Origin: Acidimicrobiaceae bacterium
Lineage (GTDB): Bacteria; Actinomycetota; Acidimicrobiia; Acidimicrobiales; Salinilacustritrichaceae
Length of the DNA stretch: 14,381 bases
Assembly: GCA_003476595.1 (NCBI GenBank)
Contig: DMTU01000134.1
Coordinates: 1,694-16,074, forward strand
Direction of reading: 5' to 3'
Shown: in pieces, positions 5,821-13,003 of the stretch
Layout: every line of letters starts with the position of its first letter
How positions within the stretch are numbered: the stretch's first letter is position 1
Notes under the pieces: generated by a model
What the model was told of the DNA's origin: nothing
Seen by the model: the letters and a program-made list of their open reading frames with translations, nothing else
Databases searched by the model: none
Position numbers and translations under genes: made by a program

Positions 5821-5940
5821 TCAGACGGGCTGGGGCTGGTACACCCAGCCGTCGCTGAGGTCGGCGCAGGCGATCTTGGAGCCACCGGGCGCGTGCACCA
5901 CGACCGACAGCGCCTCGGGGCCGGCGGTCACGGGCACCAT
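5821..5940 (-). pseudogene. Probable C-terminal remnant of an unknown (perhaps exported) protein
   Basis: The minus-strand frame reads VMVPVTAGPEALSVVVHAPG, GSKIACADLSDGWVYQPQPV and a TGA at 5823-5821. It alternates like beta strands and uses mostly G/C third positions. In frame it extends upstream only to a TAG near 5998, so at most about 58 codons remain and no convincing start exists. The strand pattern with GGSKIACADL is loosely like the last strands of Cu/Zn superoxide dismutase-type beta sandwiches, but no metal ligands are present. I would not assign a function. Confidence 0.3.
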
Positions 5941-6199
5941 CACCCGACCACGGCCGACGCCGGCGGCGTTGGTTCGTGCTGTCGCTGATCGCTGCTACCG
6001 CCGTGCCGCGTGGTCGCCGCTGCTCGGGACGGACCTCGGGCCGCCGGTGCTGGTAGCGATGGTCGGCGCAGCAGCCGCCGTGCGCATCGCCAGACCGGGG
6101 TGAGGCGGCGCACCACCGGCCGCAGGACGCCAGCCCGCAGCCGGGAGATGCGCTCGTCGTCGGCTCCGAGGTGGTGGACGAGCACGCCTGCGTAGCGTC
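5941..6199. other. Stretch without a convincing gene
   Basis: Between the beta-strand remnant and the PIN-like gene I find no reliable gene. The best candidate is a minus-strand frame from GTG 6185 (VLVHHLGADDERISRL, then LRPVVRRLTPVWRC), which becomes Arg/Pro-rich low-complexity after about 45 residues and runs to 5940. It may be another gene fragment. Plus-strand frames here are Arg/Ser-rich shadows. Confidence 0.3.
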
Positions 6200-6219
6200 T
6201 GGTATCAGCGCAGATACCA
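6200..6219 (-). terminator. Perfect 7-bp hairpin downstream of the AbrB/PIN-like operon
   Basis: TGGTATC (6200-6206), loop AGCGCA, GATACCA (6213-6219). The first arm is met 17 bases after the toxin stop (6237) on the minus strand. No T-run follows, as is common for high-GC actinobacterial terminators. A protein-binding palindrome is the alternative. Confidence 0.35.
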
Positions 6220-6236
6220 CGCCGACCGCCGGCGGC

Positions 6237-6668
6237 TCAGCGGCCGACTGTCCGGTAGTCGAGGTCGAGGTGGTCCATCGCAGCACGGATGCCCGGTCCG
6301 TCGTCGCCTTCCCACACGTAGAGCGGGGCTCCGAGGTGCTCGGCTGCGGCGACGCACTCGGCTCCGAGCGTCGACACGCGGTGCGCTGCGGCGATCTCGG
6401 CCATGCGGTACGACAGTGCGCTCATGGGCACGATCACGACGTCGTTCGGGAGGCTCAGGAGCTTCGAACCCAGAGCTCGACGGCGTTCGGGGCTCCAGCG
6501 ACCGGTCAACGCCCCGCCCGGAGCTGCCACCACGCTCTTGGACAGCCGGTAGAGGTAGAGGTTCGTCGTGGCCGGTTCGTGCCCGGCGAGCACCTCAGCA
6601 AGACCCTCGGACACGTCATCGGCCAGGAGATCGCGCAGCAGGAGGTCGTCGAGGACGGCGCGCGTCAT
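6237..6668 (-). CDS. PIN-like toxin paired with an AbrB-type antitoxin
   Basis: A protein of 143 residues. It starts VLDDLLLRDLLADD, has a central TTNLYLYRLSKSVV, and ends with STLGAECVAAAEHLGAPLYVWEGDDGPGIRAAMDHL. This is the layout of a divergent PIN-like family common in actinobacteria next to SpoVT/AbrB genes. Acidic candidates for a metal site are D7/D8, E104 and E120/D122/D123. The ATG (6668) overlaps the antitoxin stop as ATGA (6665-6668), so it is translationally coupled behind the antitoxin. The expected function is RNase toxin activity, but this family is less well characterised than VapC, so activity is an inference from fold pattern and gene order. Confidence 0.7.
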   Translation of the reverse strand: MTRAVLDDLLLRDLLADDVSEGLAEVLAGHEPATTNLYLYRLSKSVVAAPGGALTGRWSPERRRALGSKLLSLPNDVVIVPMSALSYRMAEIAAAHRVSTLGAECVAAAEHLGAPLYVWEGDDGPGIRAAMDHLDLDYRTVGR

Positions 6669-6901
6669 GTCGTGGCGAGGTCGGGATCGTCGCCGAGGGT
6701 GCGCACGAACTCGGCGTGCTGATCCCGAGGCAGGAGATCCCCGAGCAGCTTGCGTCCCTCACCACTGGGGACCGTCAGCACGCCGAACCCGAGATCGATC
6801 ACGTCGACGGGGCCGCCGTCGTCGAGGCTCCAGCGGTGCCGGGCGCCGGCGGGGAGGGACATCTGACCCGACGAGGACACGAGGTACGTCTGGATCTCCA
6901 T
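6665..6901 (-). CDS. SpoVT/AbrB-like antitoxin
   Basis: A protein of 78 residues starting at ATG 6901. MEIQTYLVSSSGQMSLPAGARHRW follows the swapped-hairpin AbrB pattern (VssrGQvtLPaaiR), followed by VDVIDLGFGVLTVPSGEG and a C-terminal tail likely to bind the toxin. The frame continues upstream to an ATG at 6967 that overlaps the DUF4262 stop, but the AbrB fold begins at MEIQ. An apparent -10 (TATCGT) ends 6 bases before 6901 and a 9-bp inverted repeat overlaps it, all arguing for the short form. The gene is the first of a two-gene operon with the PIN-like toxin and is probably autorepressed. Confidence 0.8.
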   Translation of the reverse strand: MEIQTYLVSSSGQMSLPAGARHRWSLDDGGPVDVIDLGFGVLTVPSGEGRKLLGDLLPRDQHAEFVRTLGDDPDLATT

Positions 6902-6907
6902 GACCGC

Positions 6908-6942
6908 ACGATACTTGGTGATGGCGGCATGTGCACCAAGTA
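6908..6942 (-). promoter_or_regulatory. Promoter and long inverted-repeat operator of the AbrB/PIN-like operon
   Basis: TACTTGGTG (6912-6920) and CACCAAGTA (6934-6942) are perfect 9-bp inverted repeats separated by 13 bases, so the half-site centres are 22 bp apart, about two helical turns. On the minus strand TATCGT (6913-6908) ends 6 bases before ATG 6901 and shares its first bases with the proximal arm. Binding would block this promoter; autorepression by the AbrB-type antitoxin is the natural reading. Confidence 0.65.
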
Positions 6943-6963
6943 CGACTCGGCGTCCGGGTGCGG

Positions 6964-7464
6964 TCATGACGGCGAACCCGAATGCCTGACCCCGACAAGG
7001 GAGTCGACGGAGCACGGCCGTTCGAGCGCTCGTTGACGTTCGAAGCAGGCGTCGCAGTCGTCAAGCTGGTCGACACGGACTTGCAGCGCCCGCAGCGACG
7101 TGGTGCCCTGGCCGCACCCTCGGGCCACGGGGTGCCACTGGGCGAACCACTCCCCGAGGAGGTTGCGGTGGTCGACGTGGCCGAACTCGACCTCCAGGCC
7201 GGGCAGCGCCATGCGCGCGCCGGCACACGCGGTCTCGCCATCCTCGATGCGATCGACGATGTCGCGCAGGAGGTCGTGGGCGTCGGTGGGGTCGACGCCG
7301 ATCACGACGAGCTCGGGATGGTCGAGGCGCCACCGGAGGCCGACGGTGTACATCCAGGGCACCTCGGCGGTGACGCCGATGGCGGCCCATCCGTGCTCGT
7401 CGATCATCCGGGCGTAGTGGTCGGCGACGGCAGCGTCGCTCAGACCGGCACAGCGCAGGCACAT
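6964..7464 (-). CDS. DUF4262 domain protein
   Basis: A protein of 166 residues from ATG 7464, with AAGGGGA about 8 bases upstream. It starts with a Cys pair (MCLRCAG) and contains the DUF4262 core: DEHGWAAIGVTAEVPWMYTVGL, DHPELVVIGVDP, LLRDIVDRIEDGE, and a later strand with EFGHVDHRN and the WFAQWHP motif. A second Cys pair (CDACF) lies near the C-terminus. DUF4262 is widespread in actinobacteria and has no established function. The stop at 6966-6964 overlaps an ATG at 6967 that could extend the antitoxin frame, so read-through transcription into the TA pair is possible. It is divergent from the YCII gene across 232 bases in which I find no further gene or clear promoter motif. Confidence 0.85.
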   Translation of the reverse strand: MCLRCAGLSDAAVADHYARMIDEHGWAAIGVTAEVPWMYTVGLRWRLDHPELVVIGVDPTDAHDLLRDIVDRIEDGETACAGARMALPGLEVEFGHVDHRNLLGEWFAQWHPVARGCGQGTTSLRALQVRVDQLDDCDACFERQRALERPCSVDSLVGVRHSGSPS

Positions 7465-7696
7465 GGCGGATTTCCCCTTGCACGGCGAGAGCCGTGCGGT
7501 GGTCCAGGGACACCCCTTCGAGGCGTGGTGTCGAGCGCTTCAGGACAGTCTCCGCACGACCGCTGACAAGAACCTCCGTACGACCCCCACCTCCACGACC
7601 CGCGATTTCTTCGGAGATCCGGTCGATTCCGGCGAGCTCGTTCGTGGACAGGGTGAGCAACCTCTGCTCGCAGCTGACCTGAAGGAGAATGACCCG

Positions 7697-8053
7697 ATGC
7701 CGCAGTACCTGATGTCCGTCTGGCACGACGACGACTACTCGGACAACGACTGGTCCGATCCCGAGATCCAGCGCCTCGGCCAGCAGGTCGGCGCGCTCAA
7801 CGAAGAGATGGAGCGCACCGGGACCTGGGTGTTCGGTGCCGGTCTGCAACCGCAGTCCACCGCGACCGTGGTCCGCTCCGCCGGCGGCGACGTCTCGATG
7901 ACCGACGGCCCCTACGCCGAGACCAAGGAGCAGATGGGCGGCTTCTGGGTCATCGAGGTTCCCGACCTCGACGTGGCGCTCGAGTGGGCCGGCAAGTGTG
8001 CCGCTGCCTGTGAGGGCCCGGTGGAGCTCCGCCCGATGCAGGTGGATGGCTGA
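7697..8053 (+). CDS. YCII-related (DGPF-type) protein, partner of an ECF sigma factor
   Basis: A protein of 118 residues. ATG 7697 has AAGGAG 9 bases upstream, the best ribosome-binding site in the window. The YCII-like ferredoxin-type fold is recognisable: MPQYLMSVWHDDDY, then MERTGTWVFGAGLQP, the DGPYAETKE motif (residues 70-78), and GGFWVIEVPDLDVALEWAG with GPVELRPM at the end. Such genes usually lie directly before an ECF sigma factor gene (ECF42-type arrangement). Here the sigma gene starts inside it (ATGGCTGA, 8046-8053) but is broken. The YCII gene itself looks intact. The biochemical role of this group is unproven. Confidence 0.9.
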   Translation: MPQYLMSVWHDDDYSDNDWSDPEIQRLGQQVGALNEEMERTGTWVFGAGLQPQSTATVVRSAGGDVSMTDGPYAETKEQMGGFWVIEVPDLDVALEWAGKCAAACEGPVELRPMQVDG

Positions 8054-8343
8054 GTCCCTCGAGGACGTCTTCCGGCGGGAGGCTGGATTACCACCACCGC
8101 TCACAACCGGGCCATCGACCGGCTGCGACGGGAGTCGACCCGGGACGACCGCCACCTCGCCGCGGATGCGCAGGTCGCGCTCACCCTGCGGCTCCTCGGC
8201 GGCCTCGGCACCCCCGAGATCGCCCGCTCGTTCCTCGTGCCCGAGGCGACCATGGCCCAACGCATCGTCCGGGCCAAGCGCAAGCTCCGCGACAGCCACG
8301 CCCCGTACCGCGTCCCCGGCGACGCCGAGCTCCCCGACCGCCC
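8046..8343 (+). pseudogene. Collapsed ECF (ECF42-like) sigma factor gene
   Basis: The start ATG 8046 overlaps the YCII stop and encodes MAESLEDVFRREAG, the normal start. The next bases jump to WITTTAHNRAIDRLRRESTR in another frame (from 8084), so most of region 2 (core binding and -10 recognition) is deleted with a frameshift. After DDRH a second, in-frame deletion removes the stretch normally ending in LIFTCCHPALAP; the text resumes AADAQVALTLRLLGGLGTPE, EIARSFLVPEATMAQRIVRA, KRKLRDSHAPYRVPGDAELP. It stops after LPDR, so the long C-terminal TPR-like part is lost at about 8343, where the helicase 3' region begins. Region 4 is the best preserved part. No functional sigma factor can be made. 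Confidence 0.85.
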
Positions 8344-8400
8344 GCAGGCCGGTGGAGGCGATGGTGCCACCGAGCCAGACGGTCTGCTGGTGGAGCTCGG

Positions 8401-11400
8401 TCAGGTCGAGTGCGAGAGGCCCCACGTCGACCGGCCGACATCCCCGCCTGCCCCCGGCAAGCCCAGGATGCAGGCGCGCACCCGCTCGCCGAGCGGCAGC
8501 TCCTGCAGTAGTCCGCTGCACTCGTGTTCCACGGACTCCACATCGAGCGGCGTCGACACGAGGTCGGTGTCGATGTCGCGCAGCAGGACGTAGCGGGCGC
8601 GGCGGTGCTGGCGCCGGTGCGCGTCGAGTCGGGGTCGCACCAACGACAGCCACGCCTCCGCCAGCGCGTAGGAATCGGGCTGCTGCTCGGCGGTGCCTGA
8701 CGCCGCCTCGGAGAGGACCATCCAGCGGGTGGCGGCCCGCTCGTCGCCGTTCCTCCGGCACTGGTCGGCCCATGCGGCGCAGGCCGATCGCATCTGGGCC
8801 AGCGCCCGTTGCATGCGCCGGGGGAGGAGCGAGCGTTCGGCTCGGGTGGCCGAGGCGAGGACGTCACGAAGCCACGCGAACGCCGCGTCGTCGAGGGCCA
8901 CGGTCTCCGGATCTCCGCTCAGCAGCTCGGTCAGCGACGAGCAGATCTCTGCGAGGTCGGTCAGCGCCTGGCCCTTGCGGATCAACAGCCACCGAGGTGC
9001 CCCGTGCGCGGTGGCGGCGACCGCGAGGAACCCGAACGGCTCGTCGGATCGGACGAGGCTGAGATGCGTGCGGACGCGCTCGCCTCCGGTGCGGTGCCGT
9101 TCGTAGACGTCGTTCGGCACCAGCGGCGAGCTGCCCGTCACCAGCTGGCGTACCGGATCCAGCGCATCTCGGATGCCGTCCCACTCGTCGGCACTGCGCT
9201 CCTCGACGGTCGCGATGTGGCTGTCGAGATCGACCGTGTCGCCCCGCAACGCCTGCGGAAGCACGACGTTCGCGCCGAGGAGGGCATTGGACTCAGCTGC
9301 CCGCTGTGCGAGCAGCTCGTTCGCCCGGGTTGCGAACGCCGGTCCGTCGTCGGGCCACCACACCTCGATGGCGTCGTGCGGGCTGTCCATGCGATCGACC
9401 CGGCCGACGCGCTGCTCGGCCACGCGGAGCGTGGTGGGCAGGTCGAGATGCACCACCGTGCTGGCGCCTTGGAGGTTAATCCCCTCGTTCATGGCGTCGG
9501 AGCACAGGGCGATGGCCTCACCGGTGGACGAGCGAGCGAAGCGTCGTTCCACCTCCTTGCGCACCTGGGATGCGCTTCCCGTGGCAACCAGCACCTCCTG
9601 TGCCTGCGCCTCGAGCAGGCGCTCCAGCACGAACAGCGTGATGAGGTGGTGGTCGAACGCGAGGACGCGGGGGTGGTCGTCCGTGAGGGCCACCAACAGT
9701 GCCGCCTTCCGTCGCTCGCGCCGGTCGGACAGGGTGTCCGCCGCTTCGAGCACGGCGGCGTACCGGGAGCGCTCCTCCTCGCAGCGCTGCCGCCATTCGG
9801 CGGGGTCGACCAGCCATCCCGGCAGCTCGCAGGTCAGCTCGACCGTCGGCGGCCCGAGACCTGCGAGCTCCTCCAGTCGGGCGATGACGTTCCCGGTCGG
9901 CTGGGGCTTGAACGACGGCGGCAGCTCGAAGGTCTCGATCGCGGCGGCCGTGCCCGAGAGGTGCTCGACGAGCGCCGCGCGCGACGAGCGCATGGCGCCG
10001 AGCACGTGGTGACGTGCCAGACCGGCACTCGAGCTGAGGCGCAGCTCCAGCCACCGCTCGTCGGTGTACTCCCGGCGCAGCGCAGCCGGAACGACCACGT
10101 GCCGCTCCATCTGGCTGATCCCGACGAGCTCGTCGACGATCGATCGGATGTGCGTCGCCGTCTCGGTGTCGGTCGTCGACTCCCCGGTCTCATAGGTCCG
10201 AGCGACGTGGACCGGATACCGACAGGTGCGGCTCCCGTCGGGATGGAGGTAGCGCTCGGGCTCTCGATCGACGAGGTCGTTCAGCATCGACTTGGTGCGC
10301 CGCACCGTGAACCGCTGGATCTCCCGCTGGACCTGGGCGAGCTCGTCTCGGTTGAGCAGCTCATCGCCGCCCCGCCGGCGCTCGAGCCTCTGGAGGATCT
10401 CGAGCGTGGCGTCGTCGAAGTTGTCGGCGCCGAGGAGCCCGATGAGGTTCAGCAGATCGGGGGCACCGCGGTTGATCGGCGTCGCGGTGAACAGGGCGAC
10501 GTGGTCAGCGCGGCTCTCGCGCACCTGCTGGGTGCGGTTGGAGTCCCGATTGAGGAAGTTGTGGGCCTCGTCGACGGCGAGCACCTGGGCCCGCTGGACC
10601 TGGTCGGATTCGATCCGGGTGCCGTGCCGAGACCGGCGCGAGAGCAGGCCGTGCGACACGGTGTCGATCGACAGCCCGGTGGCCACCGCCTCGGCCCGCC
10701 AGATCTCCTCGACCGCCGGCGGGCACACGAGCACCGTCAGGTCGCGTCGAACTCGGCCCGTGCTCCACAGACGGTCACGGATCGCCCGCACGAGGTGGGC
10801 CCCCATGCGGGTCTTGCCCGACCCGGTGGCATCGGCGACGAGCACGCTGCCCACGTTCTCGATGATCCAGAGTGCCTGGGCGATGCCGAGCTGCTGCGAC
10901 GGCCACAGCGAGAAGCCGTCGGCGGTGTGCTCGATGTCGAGGTAGCGGCGGGCCCACTCGCCCTCGAGCAGGTCGGCGCAGGCGGCGGCGAGCGCGTCCT
11001 GCCAGGGCACCACGCGCAGCAGCGCCTCCAGCAGCGAACGGAGCTCGACGGTCCAATCGCGGCCGATCTCCCACAGTGCCCGACCGGTCCGCACGAGCTC
11101 CTCGAACCGGACCGGGTCGGTGTCGTCGGCGAAGCGGGCATTGACCTCGAGATTGGTGACCAGGCCAGCTCCGGTGAAGTTGCTCGAGCCGACGGTGGCG
11201 GCGTGGTCGCCGATGAAGACCTTGGCGTGGAGCGGGCGGTCGCCGACCACGGCGCGCGCTTCGAGGCGGCCGGCGTCGATGGCCTCGATGGCGGTGACGA
11301 CCGCGGCCGAGAGGTCGAGGGAGATGCCCCGCTCCTCCAACCAGTAGCGCCGGACGTCCTCGGTGAACCGAGCGTGGGCCGAGGCGAACGTGCGACGCGA

Positions 11401-11715
11401 GCTGGCGAAGGGCTCGCTGCCGAGCAGCACGCGCACCATGCGATCGTCGTGGGTGCCGTCGTCAGCTCCGCTCCACTCGTCGACGAGATCGATCAGCTCG
11501 CCGATGGACGTGAACCCGGCCACGATCGTGGGCTGGGTGCTCGACACCAGATCAGGCCTGACGACCGAACGGACCCTCTGGCCCGGCCGGTTGTGCGGGA
11601 ACCGGGTGGCGTCAGGCCAGTCGCGCTCGTCACCGCGGTGCAGGGCGAGCTCATCGGGGGCGACCGAGAACAGGTCGACCTGCCCCGACTCCTCCTCCGC
11701 TCGACGTCCCACCAC
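8401..11715 (-). CDS. Phospholipase D-like plus SNF2-type helicase, likely defence protein
   Basis: A protein of 1104 residues from GTG 11715. Residues about 60-230 form a PLD-type domain with one HKD motif (H163, K165, D170, then GSSN 176-179). Residues about 270-480 are a SNF2-family motor: Q-motif-like SQQLGIAQ, Walker A ATGSGKT (296-302), DEAH 382-385, TATP 410-413. The second motor domain has SDAMNEGINLQ (739-749) and EQRVGRVDRMD (767-777). The rest is helical with no recognised domain. Single-HKD PLD domains can form a nuclease site by dimerising. Such PLD-helicase fusions lie in defence islands and probably act on foreign DNA. The end, STWGLSHST at 8401, may be an early stop: the next frame continues PLALDLTELHQQTVWLGG to about 8345. 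The gene lies 61 bases downstream of a Phd/RelE module on the same strand. Confidence 0.88.
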   Translation of the reverse strand: MVGRRAEEESGQVDLFSVAPDELALHRGDERDWPDATRFPHNRPGQRVRSVVRPDLVSSTQPTIVAGFTSIGELIDLVDEWSGADDGTHDDRMVRVLLGSEPFASSRRTFASAHARFTEDVRRYWLEERGISLDLSAAVVTAIEAIDAGRLEARAVVGDRPLHAKVFIGDHAATVGSSNFTGAGLVTNLEVNARFADDTDPVRFEELVRTGRALWEIGRDWTVELRSLLEALLRVVPWQDALAAACADLLEGEWARRYLDIEHTADGFSLWPSQQLGIAQALWIIENVGSVLVADATGSGKTRMGAHLVRAIRDRLWSTGRVRRDLTVLVCPPAVEEIWRAEAVATGLSIDTVSHGLLSRRSRHGTRIESDQVQRAQVLAVDEAHNFLNRDSNRTQQVRESRADHVALFTATPINRGAPDLLNLIGLLGADNFDDATLEILQRLERRRGGDELLNRDELAQVQREIQRFTVRRTKSMLNDLVDREPERYLHPDGSRTCRYPVHVARTYETGESTTDTETATHIRSIVDELVGISQMERHVVVPAALRREYTDERWLELRLSSSAGLARHHVLGAMRSSRAALVEHLSGTAAAIETFELPPSFKPQPTGNVIARLEELAGLGPPTVELTCELPGWLVDPAEWRQRCEEERSRYAAVLEAADTLSDRRERRKAALLVALTDDHPRVLAFDHHLITLFVLERLLEAQAQEVLVATGSASQVRKEVERRFARSSTGEAIALCSDAMNEGINLQGASTVVHLDLPTTLRVAEQRVGRVDRMDSPHDAIEVWWPDDGPAFATRANELLAQRAAESNALLGANVVLPQALRGDTVDLDSHIATVEERSADEWDGIRDALDPVRQLVTGSSPLVPNDVYERHRTGGERVRTHLSLVRSDEPFGFLAVAATAHGAPRWLLIRKGQALTDLAEICSSLTELLSGDPETVALDDAAFAWLRDVLASATRAERSLLPRRMQRALAQMRSACAAWADQCRRNGDERAATRWMVLSEAASGTAEQQPDSYALAEAWLSLVRPRLDAHRRQHRRARYVLLRDIDTDLVSTPLDVESVEHECSGLLQELPLGERVRACILGLPGAGGDVGRSTWGLSHST

Positions 11716-11776
11716 GAGCCCAGAGCGTACGAGCGTGGGCGGTCGCCGGGGTCACGCGCGCTCTGGACGAGCTCGG

Positions 11777-12193
11777 TCAGTCTCGGCCGAGCATCCTGCG
11801 CACTCGGAAGAGCTTGCGCTGGGCGTCCGAGCGTCGGACCGGATCAGTGATGCGGCCGAGCCGGACACCGGCGAGCAGGTACGGCAGGTCCTCTGTCCGG
11901 TCCTCGACGGCGACGACCTCGCTGACCTCGAAGCGTCCCTCGACCGAGCGGACGACGATCCGGTGCTCAGGCTCTCCGTCGACGATCACCACGATCTTCC
12001 CGCAGTCGGTCAGATCGCCGGTCTTGCCGAAGTCACGCAGCGGCGTGGGCGAGATGGCCCCGCCGTCGAGCAGCTTGAGCAGCCGGAAGACCTCTCGGAG
12101 CATGACCGGGCTCCGTTCGTTCAGCGCTCGCAGGTCCGCTCTTGCCTCCTCGAGGAAGAGGACCCGTCGATAGGACCCAGGCGCCCCGCTCAC
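11777..12193 (-). CDS. RelE/ParE-superfamily toxin
   Basis: A protein of 138 residues, overlapping the antitoxin stop by four bases (ATGA at 12190-12193). Features of actinobacterial RelE-type toxins: YRRVLFLEEARADLRAL at the start, helix LREVFRLLKLL, strand-rich core GKIVVIVDGEPEHRIVVRSV and VSEVVAVEDRTEDLPYLLAGVRLGR. It is longer than classical YoeB/RelE (about 85-95), with a basic C-terminal tail (RRSDAQRKLFRVRRM). Relatives cut mRNA on the ribosome or inhibit gyrase; which applies cannot be told here. The partner is the Phd/YefM antitoxin upstream, and the helicase follows 61 bases downstream on the same strand, so all three may be co-transcribed. Confidence 0.75.
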   Translation of the reverse strand: MSGAPGSYRRVLFLEEARADLRALNERSPVMLREVFRLLKLLDGGAISPTPLRDFGKTGDLTDCGKIVVIVDGEPEHRIVVRSVEGRFEVSEVVAVEDRTEDLPYLLAGVRLGRITDPVRRSDAQRKLFRVRRMLGRD

Positions 12194-12465
12194 AGCTCGT
12201 CGAGGTCGATCCCGAACTCGGCGGCGGCATCGGCGAGCGATGTGCGGACCCCGGAGTCGGATGCGTCACGCTCCCGGATGCGCTCGGCGATCGCGATGTC
12301 TTCGGCCACGTCCAGCAGGAGCTGGAAGGTCTCGAACGGGACCACGACGGCTTCCGGCTTGCGGTGGTCGCCGAACACGACCGGTTCTGCGTCCAGGCCG
12401 TCCCTCCGGAAGCGGTGGACGTGCTTGGTCAGATCACGGCGCGCTGCGCTGATGGTCTCGATCAT
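12190..12465 (-). CDS. Phd/YefM-family antitoxin
   Basis: A protein of 91 residues from ATG 12465, with GAGAGGA about 9 bases upstream. The N-terminal part has the Phd/YefM pattern: ETISAARRDLTKHVHRFRRD, then a strand EPVVFGDHRKPEAVVVPFETF. The C-terminus is acidic and helical (LADAAAEFGIDLDEL), suited to masking a toxin. Members bind their own operator and neutralise RelE, YoeB or Doc toxins. The operator upstream contains two TGTACA sites, the same core known from the E. coli yefM-yoeB operator, which strongly supports the family call. It is coupled to the RelE-type toxin through ATGA. Confidence 0.85.
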   Translation of the reverse strand: MIETISAARRDLTKHVHRFRRDGLDAEPVVFGDHRKPEAVVVPFETFQLLLDVAEDIAIAERIRERDASDSGVRTSLADAAAEFGIDLDEL

Positions 12466-12486
12466 GGGTCGTGTTCCTCTCGCGGT

Positions 12487-12506
12487 GTGTACAGATAGGT
12501 GTACAG
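12487..12506 (-). promoter_or_regulatory. Twin TGTACA operator of the Phd/RelE operon
   Basis: GTGTACAG occurs twice (12487-12494 and 12499-12506); each copy contains the palindrome TGTACA, 12 bp centre to centre. It lies 22-41 bases upstream of ATG 12465. The yefM-yoeB operators of enterobacteria use the same hexamer core in adjacent long and short palindromes. Autorepression with toxin as co-repressor is expected. Confidence 0.7.
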
Positions 12507-12590
12507 GTATTCAGTGCCCGTCCGCAACCTGGCGTGGGTGACTCGTGGCGCCGACGACGGCGTCATAGATCGAGATCGAGTGGCCCGAGC
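12507..12590. other. Spacer, possible PIN-domain crumb
   Basis: No gene is evident. A short minus-strand frame from ATG near 12594 reads SISIYDAVVGATSHPRQVAD before a stop, similar to the SVYDAxxAA segment of PIN toxins, and could be a relic of one. It is too short to be sure. Confidence 0.2.
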
Positions 12591-12823
12591 TCATCGAGCT
12601 GAGCGCCCGTGTCGCGAGCCGGCTCGCCGGAGGAACACCGCCGATGCCGTGCGGCCGATCACCGTCCCGTGGCCCCTGCTGGCCTCGAAGCGCTGGACCG
12701 TTCGAACCTGTTCGTCCACGGCGTCGACGAGGTCCTCGCTCCCGCGAGCTCTCCGTCGATCGTCCAGACGTAGTCGCCGTCGCGCTCGCCTTGGGTCTCC
12801 TTCGTTGCTTCCAGCACGTACAT
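12591..12823 (-). pseudogene. Collapsed small gene of the VLxATxxTQG family (DUF7715-like)
   Basis: ATG 12823 has AAGGGA 7 bases upstream and encodes MYVLEATKETQGERDGDYVW followed by TIDGEL. This is the start of an actinobacterial family (vLvATs.TQG.R..Df.W.vdGELv) of roughly 120-130 residues, which I believe is DUF7715. After GEL the Cys-rich centre is missing and the frame continues with unrelated residues to a stop at 12659. In the next frame VDAVDEQVRTVQRFEASRGH then GTVIGRT resembles the family's C-terminal end. So an internal deletion with a frameshift has removed the middle. The family number is from memory. Confidence 0.5.
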
Positions 12824-13003
12824 CAGTCGTCCCTTCATGTGTCATCGGAGGGGAAGTGGGACGAGTGTGCCGACGGGCTACGACAGGAATCCGGCCGGCC
12901 ACGCCTCGCGGTCGGTCCAGGAGCTGATGATGGTCACGGCTCACCACGTCGACTGACCCTGGGCGTCGCCGAGGGGCGGTCGTAGTGTCAATGCGGATGA
13001 GGC

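Noticed and set aside
5532..5885. N-terminal extension of the dehalogenase frame
   Set aside because: Ser/Pro/Arg-rich and unlike any dehalogenase; GTG 5531 with GGAGG gives the normal family length.
6901..6967. Longer start (ATG 6967) for the AbrB antitoxin, overlapping the DUF4262 stop
   Set aside because: The AbrB fold begins at MEIQTYL (ATG 6901), and the extension would be translated through the operator and -10 element. It is kept only as a minor alternative.
7061..8773. 570-codon minus-strand open frame
   Set aside because: It runs through the DUF4262 gene in another frame, antisense to the YCII gene and the sigma relic, and into the helicase end. Only the short piece near 8345-8440 looks coding and is discussed as a possible helicase tail.
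8809..11850. 1013-codon open frame on the plus strand
   Set aside because: It lies entirely opposite the helicase gene; its product is Arg/Gly/His-rich without motifs, as expected for an antisense frame in very GC-rich coding DNA.
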